DNA of 58,521 nucleotides from Phycisphaeraceae bacterium (GTDB lineage: Bacteria > Planctomycetota > Phycisphaerae > Phycisphaerales > UBA1924), in contig JAJTHN010000006.1 of the NCBI GenBank assembly GCA_021297895.1, positions 1 through 58,521 of the forward strand. The letters are read 5' to 3'. Below are positions 50,857 through 58,521 of the stretch, piece after piece; positions within the stretch are counted from its first letter, which is position 1, and each line of letters opens with the position of its first letter. The notes beneath the pieces are model-generated. The model searched no databases. It had not been told where the DNA came from and was given only the letters and a program-made list of their open reading frames with translations. The position numbers and the translations under genes are program-made.

Positions 50857-51497
50857 CACGTCTTGGTCCTCCGGCCTGTTTCGTCGAGATCCACGCCGCG
50901 ACCGAGTGCCGGCGACCATGTCATGCCCTCGGCCAACGAACGCACCGAAGCCGACGATTCGCCCGAGGGCAGGTCCACCTGCCAGCGCGGAACGTTCTCG
51001 GCATCTCGATCGCCCGGCAACTTCAAAAGCACGGAGATGATCGGCCGCTCGCGTCCCGCGCCGAACTCAACCCTCCAGCCTGTTGCCGCATCGGCGACGC
51101 GCGCACCGATCAGCGTCGATTCGATCGCGGTGCTCGTGAGCGTCAGCGGTCGAACGGTCGCGGGCACGAGCCAGGTCACGACGCCCTCCTGGTCCTCTCT
51201 TGCGACCTGCGTCCGCAGGAGCCGCGTCGACGGGTCGTACTCAATGGCCACCCTGTCGCTCGACATGCTCGCCCGCGACGCCGCGGCCGAAAGCAGGGCC
51301 GCGACACCCTGTGCTTCGACCTCGGCCTGCCGCGACGCCGTCGCGATGAACCGCGGCACAACCAGCGTTGCCAGCAGGGCAACGATCACGATCGCGACCA
51401 GCGCCTCGATCATCGTGAAGGCGGTGCGTACGACCGCGCCCGCCGCGGCGTGCGGCGTGCGCGGGTCTGCGCGGCGTGTCGAGGCGATCGTCTTCAT
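50853..51497 (-). CDS. gspH: GspH-like minor pseudopilin
   Basis: A 214-residue protein. The leader is 25 residues and the processing site is VRTA^FTMIEALVAIVIVALLATLVVP, with Glu at +5. The globular part begins AEVEAQGVAALLSAAASRASMSSDRVAIEYD, the GspH/FimT layout of a helix followed by antiparallel strands. It follows gspG and overlaps gspI, the standard T2SS order. ATG 51497. Confidence 0.82.
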   Translation of the reverse strand: MKTIASTRRADPRTPHAAAGAVVRTAFTMIEALVAIVIVALLATLVVPRFIATASRQAEVEAQGVAALLSAAASRASMSSDRVAIEYDPSTRLLRTQVAREDQEGVVTWLVPATVRPLTLTSTAIESTLIGARVADAATGWRVEFGAGRERPIISVLLKLPGDRDAENVPRWQVDLPSGESSASVRSLAEGMTWSPALGRGVDLDETGRRTKTW

Positions 51498-51545
51498 GAA
51501 CTCGCTGCGGTTGTGTCGGCTCTCGCGGCGTTGATCGCCGCTCGG

Positions 51546-52004
51546 TCAGGGCTTGATGATGTCCGCGTCCTCGCCCTCGCCGCCGGGACGGCCGTCGTTG
51601 CCGTAGGAGACGATGTCGAAGTCCGCGTTCTTGGTTCCGGGAATGACGATCATGAACGGCCGGCCCCACGGGTCCTTGAGCTGGTCGGCGTTCTGCATGT
51701 ACGGGCCCTTCCACTTTGCCGCCGCGTCGCTGTCCGTGGGCCGCTGCATGAGAATCATCTCGAGCGAGGTACCACCGGCCGGGGCCCCGCAGTCGACCAT
51801 GTAGTTCGTCACCGCGCTGGCGATGGCCGCGGCATTGGCGCCCGCGACGCTCTGCTTGCTCTGACCGATGCGGCCCAGAAGGCGAGGCGCCACGAGCGTC
51901 GCCAGCACCGCGATGATCACGATGATGACGATGACTTCGATAATCGTAAAGCCGCGACGGGCGCGAACCTTCGTAAGACGCGAGCGAGTGTTCCCGACTT
52001 CCAT
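51546..52004 (-). CDS. gspG: Major pseudopilin GspG
   Basis: A 152-residue protein that builds the pseudopilus shaft. The cleavage site is RARRG^FTIIEVIVIIVIIAVLATLVAP with Glu at +5. The C-terminus has the GspG calcium-loop signature: LKDPWGRPFMIVIPG, then FDIVSYGNDGRPGGEGEDADI. ATG 52004 is preceded by GGGAGGAAG, a strong ribosome binding site, as expected for a highly made subunit. It is the only member of the operon with such a site. Confidence 0.93.
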   Translation of the reverse strand: MEVGNTRSRLTKVRARRGFTIIEVIVIIVIIAVLATLVAPRLLGRIGQSKQSVAGANAAAIASAVTNYMVDCGAPAGGTSLEMILMQRPTDSDAAAKWKGPYMQNADQLKDPWGRPFMIVIPGTKNADFDIVSYGNDGRPGGEGEDADIIKP

Positions 52005-52051
52005 GCTTCCTCCCGAGTGTGTCCGCGAATCCGCGGACGGTTGAGTATCGA

Positions 52052-53428
52052 TCACAACTGCCCCACCGCGTCCTGCATCTGCAGCAGCGCCAGCAGAATC
52101 GCGGCGATCACAAACCCGATCAGCACCGCCAGCACCACAACAAGCAGCGGCGGCAGAATCTGCGTAAAGACCTTCACACGCGACTCGGTCCGCGCATCCA
52201 GCGATGTCGCGGCCTGCTGGAGCAGTTCCGGCAGTTTGCCCGACCTCTCGCCGAGGCTGACAATCTGCACAAGCAGCGGCGGGAACAGCCCGCACTTCTC
52301 CAGCGGCTCGGCGATCGTTCGCCCCGCGGCGACCTGATCGCACACGTTCTCCATCGCCGAGCGCATCGCCGCGTTGGTCAGCGTCGCAGCGGTCAGTCGC
52401 AGCGCCGTCAGCACGGGCAGCCCCGCCCGCACGAGCGTGCCGAGCGTCCGCGTGAATCGAGCCACCGCCGCGTCCCGCAGCAGCGAACCGATCATCGGCA
52501 ACCGAAGCGCCGAGCGGTCGATGACAAACCTTGAAGCCGGGTTGGCCCACGCGCGCGACCAGGCGACAATCGCGACCGCCACGACCGCGAGGATCGCCCA
52601 CCAGAACGACAGAATCACATTCGTAACGCCCACAACGATTCGCGTGATCACGGGCAACTGGACATTGGCCGCTTCCATCGGCTTGATGATCGCCGGCACG
52701 ATGAACACCGTGACGATCACCAGCGCCGCCGCGCCAAGCACCGCGAGCATCGCGGGGTAGATCAGCGCTCCCGACAGCGAGCGACGCAGCGCGACCTCGC
52801 GTTCCAGCAGGTCGGACGCCTGGTGCAACACATCCCCCAGTCGGCCCGACGCCTCGCCGGCCTTGAGCAGATTCACCAGCAGCTCGCCGAACGGCTTGCC
52901 CCACGTGCGGCAGGCCTCGGCCAGGGGCTGGCCCTGCTCGACGCGCTCGATCATGTGCGCGAGCATCTTCTGCTGCGCTTCGGTGCGACCGGAACGCGCG
53001 AGCGTCCGCAGCGCGGGCACCAGCGGCAGGCCCGCCTGAACCGCCGTTGCCAGCTCACGCAGGAACGACGCTGTGTCGCCCAGCGACATGGAACTTCGCC
53101 CCCGACGGACCGACTTGCTCAGCGCCGCGAGCCCCGCGCCGCGCGAGGGCGCGGCCCCGGCCCCGTTCGCTCCCCCGCTCTTGTGCACCGCGCCGGATGC
53201 CGCATCGCCACGCGTCCCGTTCGTGCTCGCACCCCCGTTGCGATCACTCTTGCCGGCGTCATCACCGTTCCGCGCTGCCGCACGCGCTTCCTTCGCTCGC
53301 GCGGGCTCGAGCGTCGCGGGAACGACCCCGCCGGCCATGAGTTGACGCAGGGCCGTCGCGCGGTCGGGCGCATCGACGGTTCCGCCGGCACCGACGCTGC
53401 CCAGGATGGTGTACTTGAACGTTGCCAC
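52052..53428 (-). CDS. gspF: T2SS inner-membrane platform protein GspF
   Basis: A 458-residue polytopic protein. The N-terminal segment FKYTILGSVGAGGTVDAPDRATALRQLMAGG is the family start. A low-complexity linker of about 55 residues (Asn/Gly/Ala/Lys-rich) follows, longer than usual. Then come two T2SSF domains: LGDTASFLRELATAVQAGLPLVPALRTLA, and later VARFTRTLGTLVRAGLPVLTALRLTA. Transmembrane segments lie near 225-245, 275-300 and 430-450. It couples the GspE ATPase to pseudopilus growth. The start is GTG 53428. Confidence 0.92.
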   Translation of the reverse strand: MATFKYTILGSVGAGGTVDAPDRATALRQLMAGGVVPATLEPARAKEARAAARNGDDAGKSDRNGGASTNGTRGDAASGAVHKSGGANGAGAAPSRGAGLAALSKSVRRGRSSMSLGDTASFLRELATAVQAGLPLVPALRTLARSGRTEAQQKMLAHMIERVEQGQPLAEACRTWGKPFGELLVNLLKAGEASGRLGDVLHQASDLLEREVALRRSLSGALIYPAMLAVLGAAALVIVTVFIVPAIIKPMEAANVQLPVITRIVVGVTNVILSFWWAILAVVAVAIVAWSRAWANPASRFVIDRSALRLPMIGSLLRDAAVARFTRTLGTLVRAGLPVLTALRLTAATLTNAAMRSAMENVCDQVAAGRTIAEPLEKCGLFPPLLVQIVSLGERSGKLPELLQQAATSLDARTESRVKVFTQILPPLLVVVLAVLIGFVIAAILLALLQMQDAVGQL

Positions 53429-53473
53429 GAAGAACCTTCCCGCTCCCGAGAGTCCCGGCCGCCACGCGGCGAA

Positions 53474-55135
53474 TCACGCCTCCGCGATCACATCCTTGCG
53501 CACGCCCACGGGCGAGACCATGTCCTCCGAGTCCTGCGTCGCCCGCAGCACCTCATCGAGCGTGGTCATGCCCAGCGAGGCCTTCTCAAGCCCGTCGCGG
53601 CGCATCGTCTGGTGGGTCGCGTCGGCCACGGCGAGGATCTCCTTGCTGTTGCTGCGCCCTTGCGTGATGCTCGCACGCATGGGCGTGTTCATCGTCAGCA
53701 CCTCGTAGTACCCGACGCGTCCGCGATAGCCCGTCTGGTCGCACTTGTCGCAGCCGCGGCCCTTGAAGGCCATCCAGTTCGGGAACAGCGACTGCTCGCC
53801 GGGCAGGATCCTGTGCCGCACGGGCTCGGGGATGCTCGCAGGCGTCACGCAGTGCCTGCACGTCCGCCGCCCGAGCCGCTGGGCGATGACGCCCTCGACG
53901 ACGCTGGCAAGGAGGAACGGCTCGATGCCCATGTCCAGCAGACGCGAGATCGCGCTGGCCGCGTCGTTGGTGTGGAGCGTGCTGAGGACCAGGTGGCCGG
54001 TCAGCGCAGCGCGCACGGCGATCTCCGCCGTCTCGCCGTCGCGGATCTCGCCGACCATGATCACATCGGGGTCCTGACGGAGGATGCTCCGCAGCCCGCT
54101 GGCGAAGCTCAGGCCGCGCTCGGGGTTGACCGGGATCTGGTTCACGCCCGTCAGTTCGTACTCGACGGGGTCCTCGATCGTGATGATCTTCAGCGACGGG
54201 TCGTAGAGCTTGCTCAGCGCCGCGTACAGCGTCGTGGTCTTGCCGCTGCCGGTCGGACCGGTGACCAGCACCATGCCGTGCGGCAGGGCGACGAGCCGAT
54301 CCATCTCGGCAAGGTCCGCCGCCCGCATGCCCAGGCTCGACAAGTCCAGGCTGATGCTCTGCTTGTCGAGGATTCGCATGACCACGCTCTCGCCGTAGAT
54401 CGTCGGCACCGTGCTCACGCGGATATCGACCTTGCGGCTCTCGAAGCGCAGCATGATGTGCCCGTCCTGCGGCACGTAGCGCTCGGCGATGTCCATGCCG
54501 GCCATGATCTTGATGCGGCTGGTGATCGCCGCCTGCAGGGCTTTGGGCGGGGAGTTCTGCGGGCGGAGCTCGCCGTCGATGCGGTACTTGACGCTCAGCG
54601 CTCGGTCGAACGGCTCGACGTGCACGTCGCTGGCGCGGCCCTTGACGGCCTCGAGGATGATCAGGTTGACCAGGTTCACCACCGACGGCTCTTCGGCCAT
54701 GCGGTGGACGTCCTGCGCATCGACGGCCGTGAGGTTCGACAGCAGGTCGTCCTCTTCCTGCTCCCCGCCGCCGAGCCGCTGGGCCATCTGGCTGGCGGTC
54801 GCGCCGTAGGCGGCGCGGAGCAGCTCATCGAAGTGTTCCTGCTGAAGGCTCACGCGCGTGACCGACCGCCCGGTGAGCACGCCCAGCTCATCGGCGCCGG
54901 CGTAATCCGTCGGGTCGGCCATCGCCACCAGCAGCCGCGTGCGCTGCTCGCTCGCAAAGGCGTACGGCACGCACTTGAGCCGCGCGGCCTGCTCGGGGGT
55001 GATGAGCCTGGCCGCATCGGCGTCGATGGCGGGCTTTTCGGTGATGACGCGGACCGAGCGGGGGAGCTTCGGCGTCGCCGGGACGCCGTCGGCGGGCGGG
55101 CCGCCGGTGCCGGGGCTTGTCGTCTGGGTGCTCAC
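53474..55135 (-). CDS. gspE: T2SS assembly ATPase GspE
   Basis: A 553-residue cytoplasmic ATPase powering pseudopilus assembly. The N1E/MshEN domain covers about 30-160. The catalytic core has LVTGPTGSGKTTTLYAAL (Walker A, about 320), the Asp box TIEDPVEYELTGVNQIPV, Walker B DPDVIMVGEIRDGETAEIA and the His box GHLVLSTLHTNDA. A zinc-binding tetracysteine (CRHC, then CDKC) is present near the C-terminus. GTG 55135 has GGAG upstream. It is the first core T2SS gene in the operon and should also be able to serve the plus-strand pseudopilins, which lack their own ATPase. Confidence 0.95.
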   Translation of the reverse strand: MSTQTTSPGTGGPPADGVPATPKLPRSVRVITEKPAIDADAARLITPEQAARLKCVPYAFASEQRTRLLVAMADPTDYAGADELGVLTGRSVTRVSLQQEHFDELLRAAYGATASQMAQRLGGGEQEEDDLLSNLTAVDAQDVHRMAEEPSVVNLVNLIILEAVKGRASDVHVEPFDRALSVKYRIDGELRPQNSPPKALQAAITSRIKIMAGMDIAERYVPQDGHIMLRFESRKVDIRVSTVPTIYGESVVMRILDKQSISLDLSSLGMRAADLAEMDRLVALPHGMVLVTGPTGSGKTTTLYAALSKLYDPSLKIITIEDPVEYELTGVNQIPVNPERGLSFASGLRSILRQDPDVIMVGEIRDGETAEIAVRAALTGHLVLSTLHTNDAASAISRLLDMGIEPFLLASVVEGVIAQRLGRRTCRHCVTPASIPEPVRHRILPGEQSLFPNWMAFKGRGCDKCDQTGYRGRVGYYEVLTMNTPMRASITQGRSNSKEILAVADATHQTMRRDGLEKASLGMTTLDEVLRATQDSEDMVSPVGVRKDVIAEA

Positions 55136-55318
55136 GTGCGGTCTGCTCCGGCGAAAAGGAAACCGCCCGGCGAAGGCGGGCGGGGGGGCGGTGCCTCGGG
55201 GCGGGCGCACACGGCTCGGCCGCGATCGCGGGTGGAATACGCAACGGTACGGGCCGCGGCCCGCGCAGCGCGGCCGGAACTTCGGCCGGACGCTCCGAAC
55301 GGGCCGCGGCGCAAGGGC

Positions 55319-56716
55319 TCAGTTGTTCATCGGGCTGCCGCCGTTGCCGCGGTCGCCGCGCGGGCGACGCTCCCCGCCGCCTTCGCCGCGTCCCTCGCCG
55401 CGGCCGCCCTCGCGGCCCTGGGGGAGCTTGGCCCGCTGCTCCTCGGTCAGCACCCCCTCCAGGGCCCTGGTCGTGCGGTCCTCGACGGCCTGACGCTGCG
55501 TGCGGATTTCCTCCATCGCCGTGTCGTTCATGCCCATCGCGAAGAACATGCCGCCGCCGCGACCGCCGGGGCCGCCGCCCATCATGTTCTGGAACGTCAT
55601 GCTGTTGTCGCGTTCTTCCAGCGCCCGCTCGGCGCGCTCGTTGATCGCCGCGATCTCGCGGGTGTACGTCTCCTTGAGGGCCGCCAGCGCCTGCTTCTGC
55701 GACGCATCGAGTTCCATGCCTTCGGCCGCGGCGATCTGGCGGGCCGCTGCGCCCTGACGGCGGTACACGATCGGGTAGGCGGAGCGCTTGAACTCCTGCT
55801 CGAATCGAGCCGCTGTCTCGGGGTCCATCGCCCCGGCCAGTTCCTTGGCGTAGCGCTTGTTCAGGTCGCGGAGCCGCTGGCTGACCTCGAGCCCCTCCGT
55901 CAGGAGCTTCTCGATCTCGGCCGTGTCGCCGCCCTGACCGGTGAGGGCGCGTTGAATCGCCTCGCGCTGGCCGGTCGCGACTTCCATCTGTTCGGCCCGG
56001 CGGGCCAGCAGGGGGTCCATCTCCGTTTCGTAGCGTTCCAGCAGCGGATCGACCTTGGCCATGGCCTCTTCGCTCAGGCTCATGCGCTCGACGAGCTGGG
56101 TCAGGTCCACCCGTTCGCCGTTGATCGCCAGGGGGTTGCTGCCGAGCGTCTGCTCGCGGCGCTGCATCCGCTCGACCCGCGGCCAGACCGCCTGCTGCTC
56201 GGGGGTCAGGATCACCTGCAGGTCGGCCATGAACGCCTTGGTCTGCTTCTCGCGCAGGGCCTGGACTTCCAGCCTCTTTTCGCCCAGGGCCATCCAGACC
56301 GAGGGGTCGCGCGTCTCGCGGAACTCTTCGCGGGCCGCCTCCATCTCGCGTTCCATCTCCGCGCGCTTGATGTTGACCGGGGCCATGGCGCCCTCGAGCA
56401 GCGCTTTGGCGGCTTCCTTCTGGTCATCGGTCATCTTGAGCATGCTGGCGATGCGGTCCAGGTCCGAGGCGCTCATGACCTCCGCGCGGCCGCCGCCGAA
56501 CATCATCATGCCGCCGCCCATCCCCCCGCCCCCCCGTCCGCCGCGCTCACCACCGCCACCGCCGCCACCACCTCCGCCACCGCCGCCCCCACCTCCGCCG
56601 CCACCGCCACCACCTCCGCCGCCACCGCCCCCGCCCGGCTGGGCAAAGACCGGCGTACACAGACCGGCCGACAAAGTCACCGCCATCACCATCACGATCG
56701 CGTTCTTGAGATTCAT
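55319..56716 (-). CDS. Secreted Spy/CpxP-like LTxxQ protein with poly-glycine segment
   Basis: A 465-residue exported protein. The signal peptide (about 1-24, VMVMAVTLSAGLCTPVFAQ) is followed immediately by about 30 consecutive glycines, then a Gly/Arg/Met-rich patch. The rest is helical: repeated LTxxQ-like units (MTDDQKEAAKALLEG, LTPEQQAVWPRVERM, ELDASQKQALAALKETYT, LTEEQRAKLPQG) as in the periplasmic chaperones Spy and CpxP. The C-terminus is again Gly/Arg-rich. It may be a periplasmic chaperone or structural protein. It lies 183 bases before gspE on the same strand. ATG 56716 has GGAG eight bases upstream. Confidence 0.7.
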   Translation of the reverse strand: MNLKNAIVMVMAVTLSAGLCTPVFAQPGGGGGGGGGGGGGGGGGGGGGGGGGGGGGERGGRGGGGMGGGMMMFGGGRAEVMSASDLDRIASMLKMTDDQKEAAKALLEGAMAPVNIKRAEMEREMEAAREEFRETRDPSVWMALGEKRLEVQALREKQTKAFMADLQVILTPEQQAVWPRVERMQRREQTLGSNPLAINGERVDLTQLVERMSLSEEAMAKVDPLLERYETEMDPLLARRAEQMEVATGQREAIQRALTGQGGDTAEIEKLLTEGLEVSQRLRDLNKRYAKELAGAMDPETAARFEQEFKRSAYPIVYRRQGAAARQIAAAEGMELDASQKQALAALKETYTREIAAINERAERALEERDNSMTFQNMMGGGPGGRGGGMFFAMGMNDTAMEEIRTQRQAVEDRTTRALEGVLTEEQRAKLPQGREGGRGEGRGEGGGERRPRGDRGNGGSPMNN

Positions 56717-57079
56717 CCATCGCTCCATCTGAGGTGGTCCGACCGATCCAAGTCCATCCGCCGCGGCGGCGGGCGACTGGCCCGCACGCACCGGCACACT
56801 CGGGACAGGCTCAACGCCCTCCGGATGCGGTTCTTGCTTCTACCCGCGAAGTGTTCGGCGGTTGCGAGGGGGGGGCTGGCCGCAAGGGTGGCGGGCTGGC
56901 CGCATCGCCCCGCCGAACCCAAACAACCCCCACACGCCGCCCCACCCCAGCGCGCCGCACGCCCGCTCCGATCCCGCCCCGCCGGCCCCCGCCCCGCGTG
57001 CGCATGGCAGCGGGCCACGGGGCGCTACCGTGACGCCCTCGTGGCCCGTTCGCCTGGTGGTGGTTCTGTCGCGGCGGCC
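56717..57079. other. Intergenic region with a terminator-like hairpin
   Basis: About 360 bases of extremely GC-rich sequence between the Spy-like and the FN3-like genes. A hairpin at 57011-57048 (CGGGCCACGGGGCG pairing with CGCCCTCGTGGCCCG, one mismatch region) lies just downstream of the FN3-like gene and would end its transcript. No T tract. The promoter of the Spy-like gene should lie here; I cannot place it. Confidence 0.4.
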
Positions 57080-57790
57080 TTACGCGGCCAGCCGGGTGTT
57101 CTGATCATCGCTCAAACGCAACGTGGCGACGCCGTCAGCGCCGAACTGGACCACCAGCGCATCGCTGGCCGTCCCCGACCGCGTCCCGCGGAAGCCCTGA
57201 ACGATGTAATGCACCCCCGCCGAGGCCGCGCTGGCCGGGATTGTTGCATCGGTAAACGACGCCCGCCGCCGCTCCGTCGTCGTCCCCGGGCTGCCGCCCA
57301 CCGACACGTACCCGCTCTGGCCCGGCAGACGGCGGTAGACGGTATAGAACGTGCCGCGGCTGGCCGCCGAGCCCTGACCGGTCCACGAGAGCGTCACGCT
57401 GCCGTCGCTGTTGAGCGCGACGTTGAAGTCCTCCGGCTTGCCGGGCGGCGGCAGCGGGGCGGGGGGCGCCGGCGGGTTGATCTGGGCCAGCGCGTAGACG
57501 GCCTGCGGGTTGTTCTGCTGATCGGCGAAGGCCTTGATCTGCCGGACGAGCGTGGAGGCGAAGTCGCGGAGTTCCACCAGCCGATCATCGAGTGTCAGCG
57601 TCGCGGCCTTGGCGGTGTTGCGGGCCTTGATCGATGCATCCAGCGCGTTGCTGGCCTGCGTGGCCAGCGTGTTCAGGACCGTGACCTGCGTGGTCTCGAT
57701 CCCGATCTGCTCGGCCCCGCTGGTCCAGGCGGGGATCCGCGACACACAGAAGTTGATCAGGTCCGCACCGCGACGGGGCAATACGCTCAT
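57080..57790 (-). CDS. Hypothetical protein with coiled coil and FN3-like domain
   Basis: A 236-residue protein without signal peptide. The N-terminal half is helical (VLNTLATQASNALDASIKARNTAKAATLTLDD). A Pro-rich hinge (PPAPPAPLPPPGKP) leads to a fibronectin type III-like domain of about 95 residues (VTLSWTGQGSAASRGTFYTVYRRLPG, then VHYIVQGFRGTRSGTAS). I do not know a named family. The ATG at 57790 follows GGAG. Possibly a surface or structural protein; no link to the T2SS beyond strand and proximity. Confidence 0.6.
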   Translation of the reverse strand: MSVLPRRGADLINFCVSRIPAWTSGAEQIGIETTQVTVLNTLATQASNALDASIKARNTAKAATLTLDDRLVELRDFASTLVRQIKAFADQQNNPQAVYALAQINPPAPPAPLPPPGKPEDFNVALNSDGSVTLSWTGQGSAASRGTFYTVYRRLPGQSGYVSVGGSPGTTTERRRASFTDATIPASAASAGVHYIVQGFRGTRSGTASDALVVQFGADGVATLRLSDDQNTRLAA

Positions 57791-58054
57791 GACGAGTCTC
57801 CGGCTTGCTGTCCGCCGGAGCCCCGTTCACGCACGCTGCGCGAACCGGGGCCGGGCGTGGAAGGGGCATCGGCACAACCGGCCCCTCGCATCAGCCCCGC
57901 CGTCATCGATCCGGGGATTCCGCGATCAACGCGCCGGAATAAACGTTCCATCCCGCGTACCCCGACCGCGCGCCGGGGTTCTCGGGTGCGCAGGCTCTGC
58001 GCCGATGCGCACCGCACCCACGGGTTTTCCTTCCAACAACACGACGAAGCTGAA
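57791..58054. other. Intergenic, no gene recognised
   Basis: Between the FN3-like gene and the 21-bp tandem repeats. One moderate inverted repeat (CCCCGTTC and GAACCGGGG near 57825-57853) is present. No coding frame here has a plausible start or family motif. Confidence 0.35.
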
Positions 58055-58169
58055 CAGCATTTTCATTTTTGTGTTCAGCATTTTTGTTTTTGTGTTCAGC
58101 ATTTTTGTTTTTGTGTGCAGCATTTTCGTTTTTGTGTGCAGCATTTTTGTTTTTGTGTGCAGCATTTTC
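58055..58169. repeat. AT-rich 21-bp tandem repeat, five copies plus a partial
   Basis: Copies start at 58055, 58076, 58097, 58118 and 58139, each close to CAGCATTTTTGTTTTTGTGTK, with a 10-base partial from 58160. The repeats are T-rich on the plus strand in otherwise very GC-rich DNA. They abut one another without spacers, so this is not a CRISPR array. In one minus-strand frame they would encode MLHTKTK repeats, but nothing else about that frame looks coding. Confidence 0.9.
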
Positions 58170-58277
58170 CCTTTGCTGCGCGCCTTGGCGGCGTCGCGGC
58201 TCGCCCCCGCGGCGTCGCATCGCGGCAACCGCCCCCGGGTCTCCCCCCGGCCCCATCACCGCCTCGCCTCTGAAGGT

Positions 58278-58303
58278 CCTCCCCCGGTTCCTACCGGGGG
58301 AGG
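58278..58303. repeat. REP-like hairpin, first copy
   Basis: A perfect 11-bp stem (CCTCCCCCGGT / ACCGGGGGAGG) with a TCCT loop. It shares its CCTCCCCCG/CGGGGGAGG core with the hairpin at 58408-58433. Confidence 0.6.
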
Positions 58304-58407
58304 TGCTGGGGGGGCGCGTCCTCGCGGCGGAGGGGGCGCGGGGCCAGGTTTTGGTGAGATCTCCCCCTTTGCGGGGCGTTCTCCCCCTCCGGCTCGAAGA
58401 CTCGCCA

Positions 58408-58433
58408 CCTCCCCCGTTCGGAAACGGGGGAGG
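58408..58433. repeat. REP-like hairpin, second copy
   Basis: A perfect 11-bp stem (CCTCCCCCGTT / AACGGGGGAGG) with a CGGA loop, 105 bases after the first hairpin. The pair resembles dispersed intergenic palindromes found in pairs in many GC-rich genomes. Confidence 0.6.
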
Positions 58434-58454
58434 ATCTCTTGGATTTTGGAACTC

Positions 58455-58521
58455 TGCCACTGTGCCACTCTGCCACTCTGCCACTCTGCCACTCTGCCAC
58501 TCTGCCACTCTGCCACTCTGC
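58455..58521. repeat. Octanucleotide tandem array TGCCACTC, running off the window
   Basis: One variant copy (TGCCACTG, 58455-58462), then seven perfect copies of TGCCACTC from 58463 and three more bases at the edge. Because eight is not a multiple of three, the array is open in several frames and creates spurious Trp-Gln-Ser-Gly repeat ORFs on the minus strand. Confidence 0.95.

Noticed and set aside
58055-58169. Possible CRISPR array
   Set aside because: Copies are contiguous with no spacers, and no cas gene is in the window.
57926-58228. A minus-strand ORF with MLHTKTK repeats
   Set aside because: The repeat is simply the 21-bp tandem array read in one frame; there is no ribosome binding site or flanking protein-like sequence.
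52823-58273. A plus-strand open frame of 1816 codons, opposite the T2SS genes
   Set aside because: It is antisense to gspF, gspE, the Spy-like and FN3-like genes, all with clear motifs or signals. It is Arg/His/Ala-rich, as expected for the mirror frame of GC-rich coding DNA, and runs into tandem repeats.
58256-58516. Minus-strand ORFs made of WQSGRVAE repeats
   Set aside because: The 8-bp array opens several frames with the same peptide, so the coding appearance is an artefact of the repeat.

Overview
This 58.5-kb window is very GC-rich bacterial chromosome with long genes, many ATGA/GTGA stop-start overlaps and Gly/Pro/Ala low-complexity tails. Taken together, a type II secretion system (T2SS) of bacterial-wide type, a secreted protein with dockerin-like C-terminal repeats, UbiD, LpxI, a DUF255 thioredoxin-fold protein and several proteins I recognise only as planctomycete-like suggest a member of the Planctomycetota, probably class Phycisphaerae. 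That assignment is inference; no rRNA gene is present.

Left end (1-4.2 kb): an IS630-type transposase tail, an unrecognised small ORF, then a compact mobile region lying against tRNA-Asn(GTT). It carries a large serine recombinase and a DUF1778-GNAT toxin-antitoxin pair. A 17-bp direct repeat (988-1004 and 3593-3609) matching the tRNA-Asn anticodon loop and following arm bounds it, and it sits inside a diverged direct repeat of about 265 bp. tRNA-Ala(CGC) follows.

Metabolic block (4.3-15.5 kb): pyruvate kinase, a divergent MFS exporter, a ComB-like phosphatase coupled to a cysteine-synthase-like PLP enzyme, a two-domain thiosulfate sulfurtransferase, a UbiD-type decarboxylase, and a methyltransferase/ABC-2 transporter operon. 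Upstream of the sulfurtransferase, at 9188-9295, I find an unlisted 35-codon ORF with six consecutive and then three consecutive cysteine codons. Its ATG sits where transcription should start after a TATACT -10 box. This layout matches the cysteine-responsive leaderless attenuators known in mycobacteria ahead of the same kind of gene.

Middle (15.6-30 kb): a secreted agmatine-deiminase/PAD-fold protein with a P-domain and two dockerin-like repeats; a soluble histidine kinase beside a FlgN-like protein; a membrane-anchored TPR protein; an operon of RDD membrane protein, LolA-like lipoprotein and a conserved hypothetical; a zinc-ribbon protein; LpxI; a TlyA-like methyltransferase; tRNA-Ser(CGA); and an SGNH hydrolase.

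Secretion region (30.4-57.8 kb): two T2SS-like gene sets converge. The plus-strand set (30.4-36.7 kb) has three pseudopilins, two small membrane proteins, a secretin and a TPR lipoprotein, but no ATPase or platform protein. The minus-strand set (55.1-36.7 kb) is a nearly complete, tightly overlapped T2SS operon (gspE, F, G, H, I, J, K, L, M, a C/P-like protein, gspD) that continues into an alpha/beta-hydrolase lipoprotein, a hypothetical protein and a DUF255-DsbD-alpha fusion. The GspJ-like pseudopilin ends in a collagen-like and poly-glycine tail of about 115 residues. A secreted Spy/CpxP-like protein with about 30 consecutive glycines precedes gspE. The right edge (57.8-58.5 kb) is non-coding and rich in repeats: 21-bp AT-rich tandem repeats, two related hairpins and an octanucleotide array that runs off the window.
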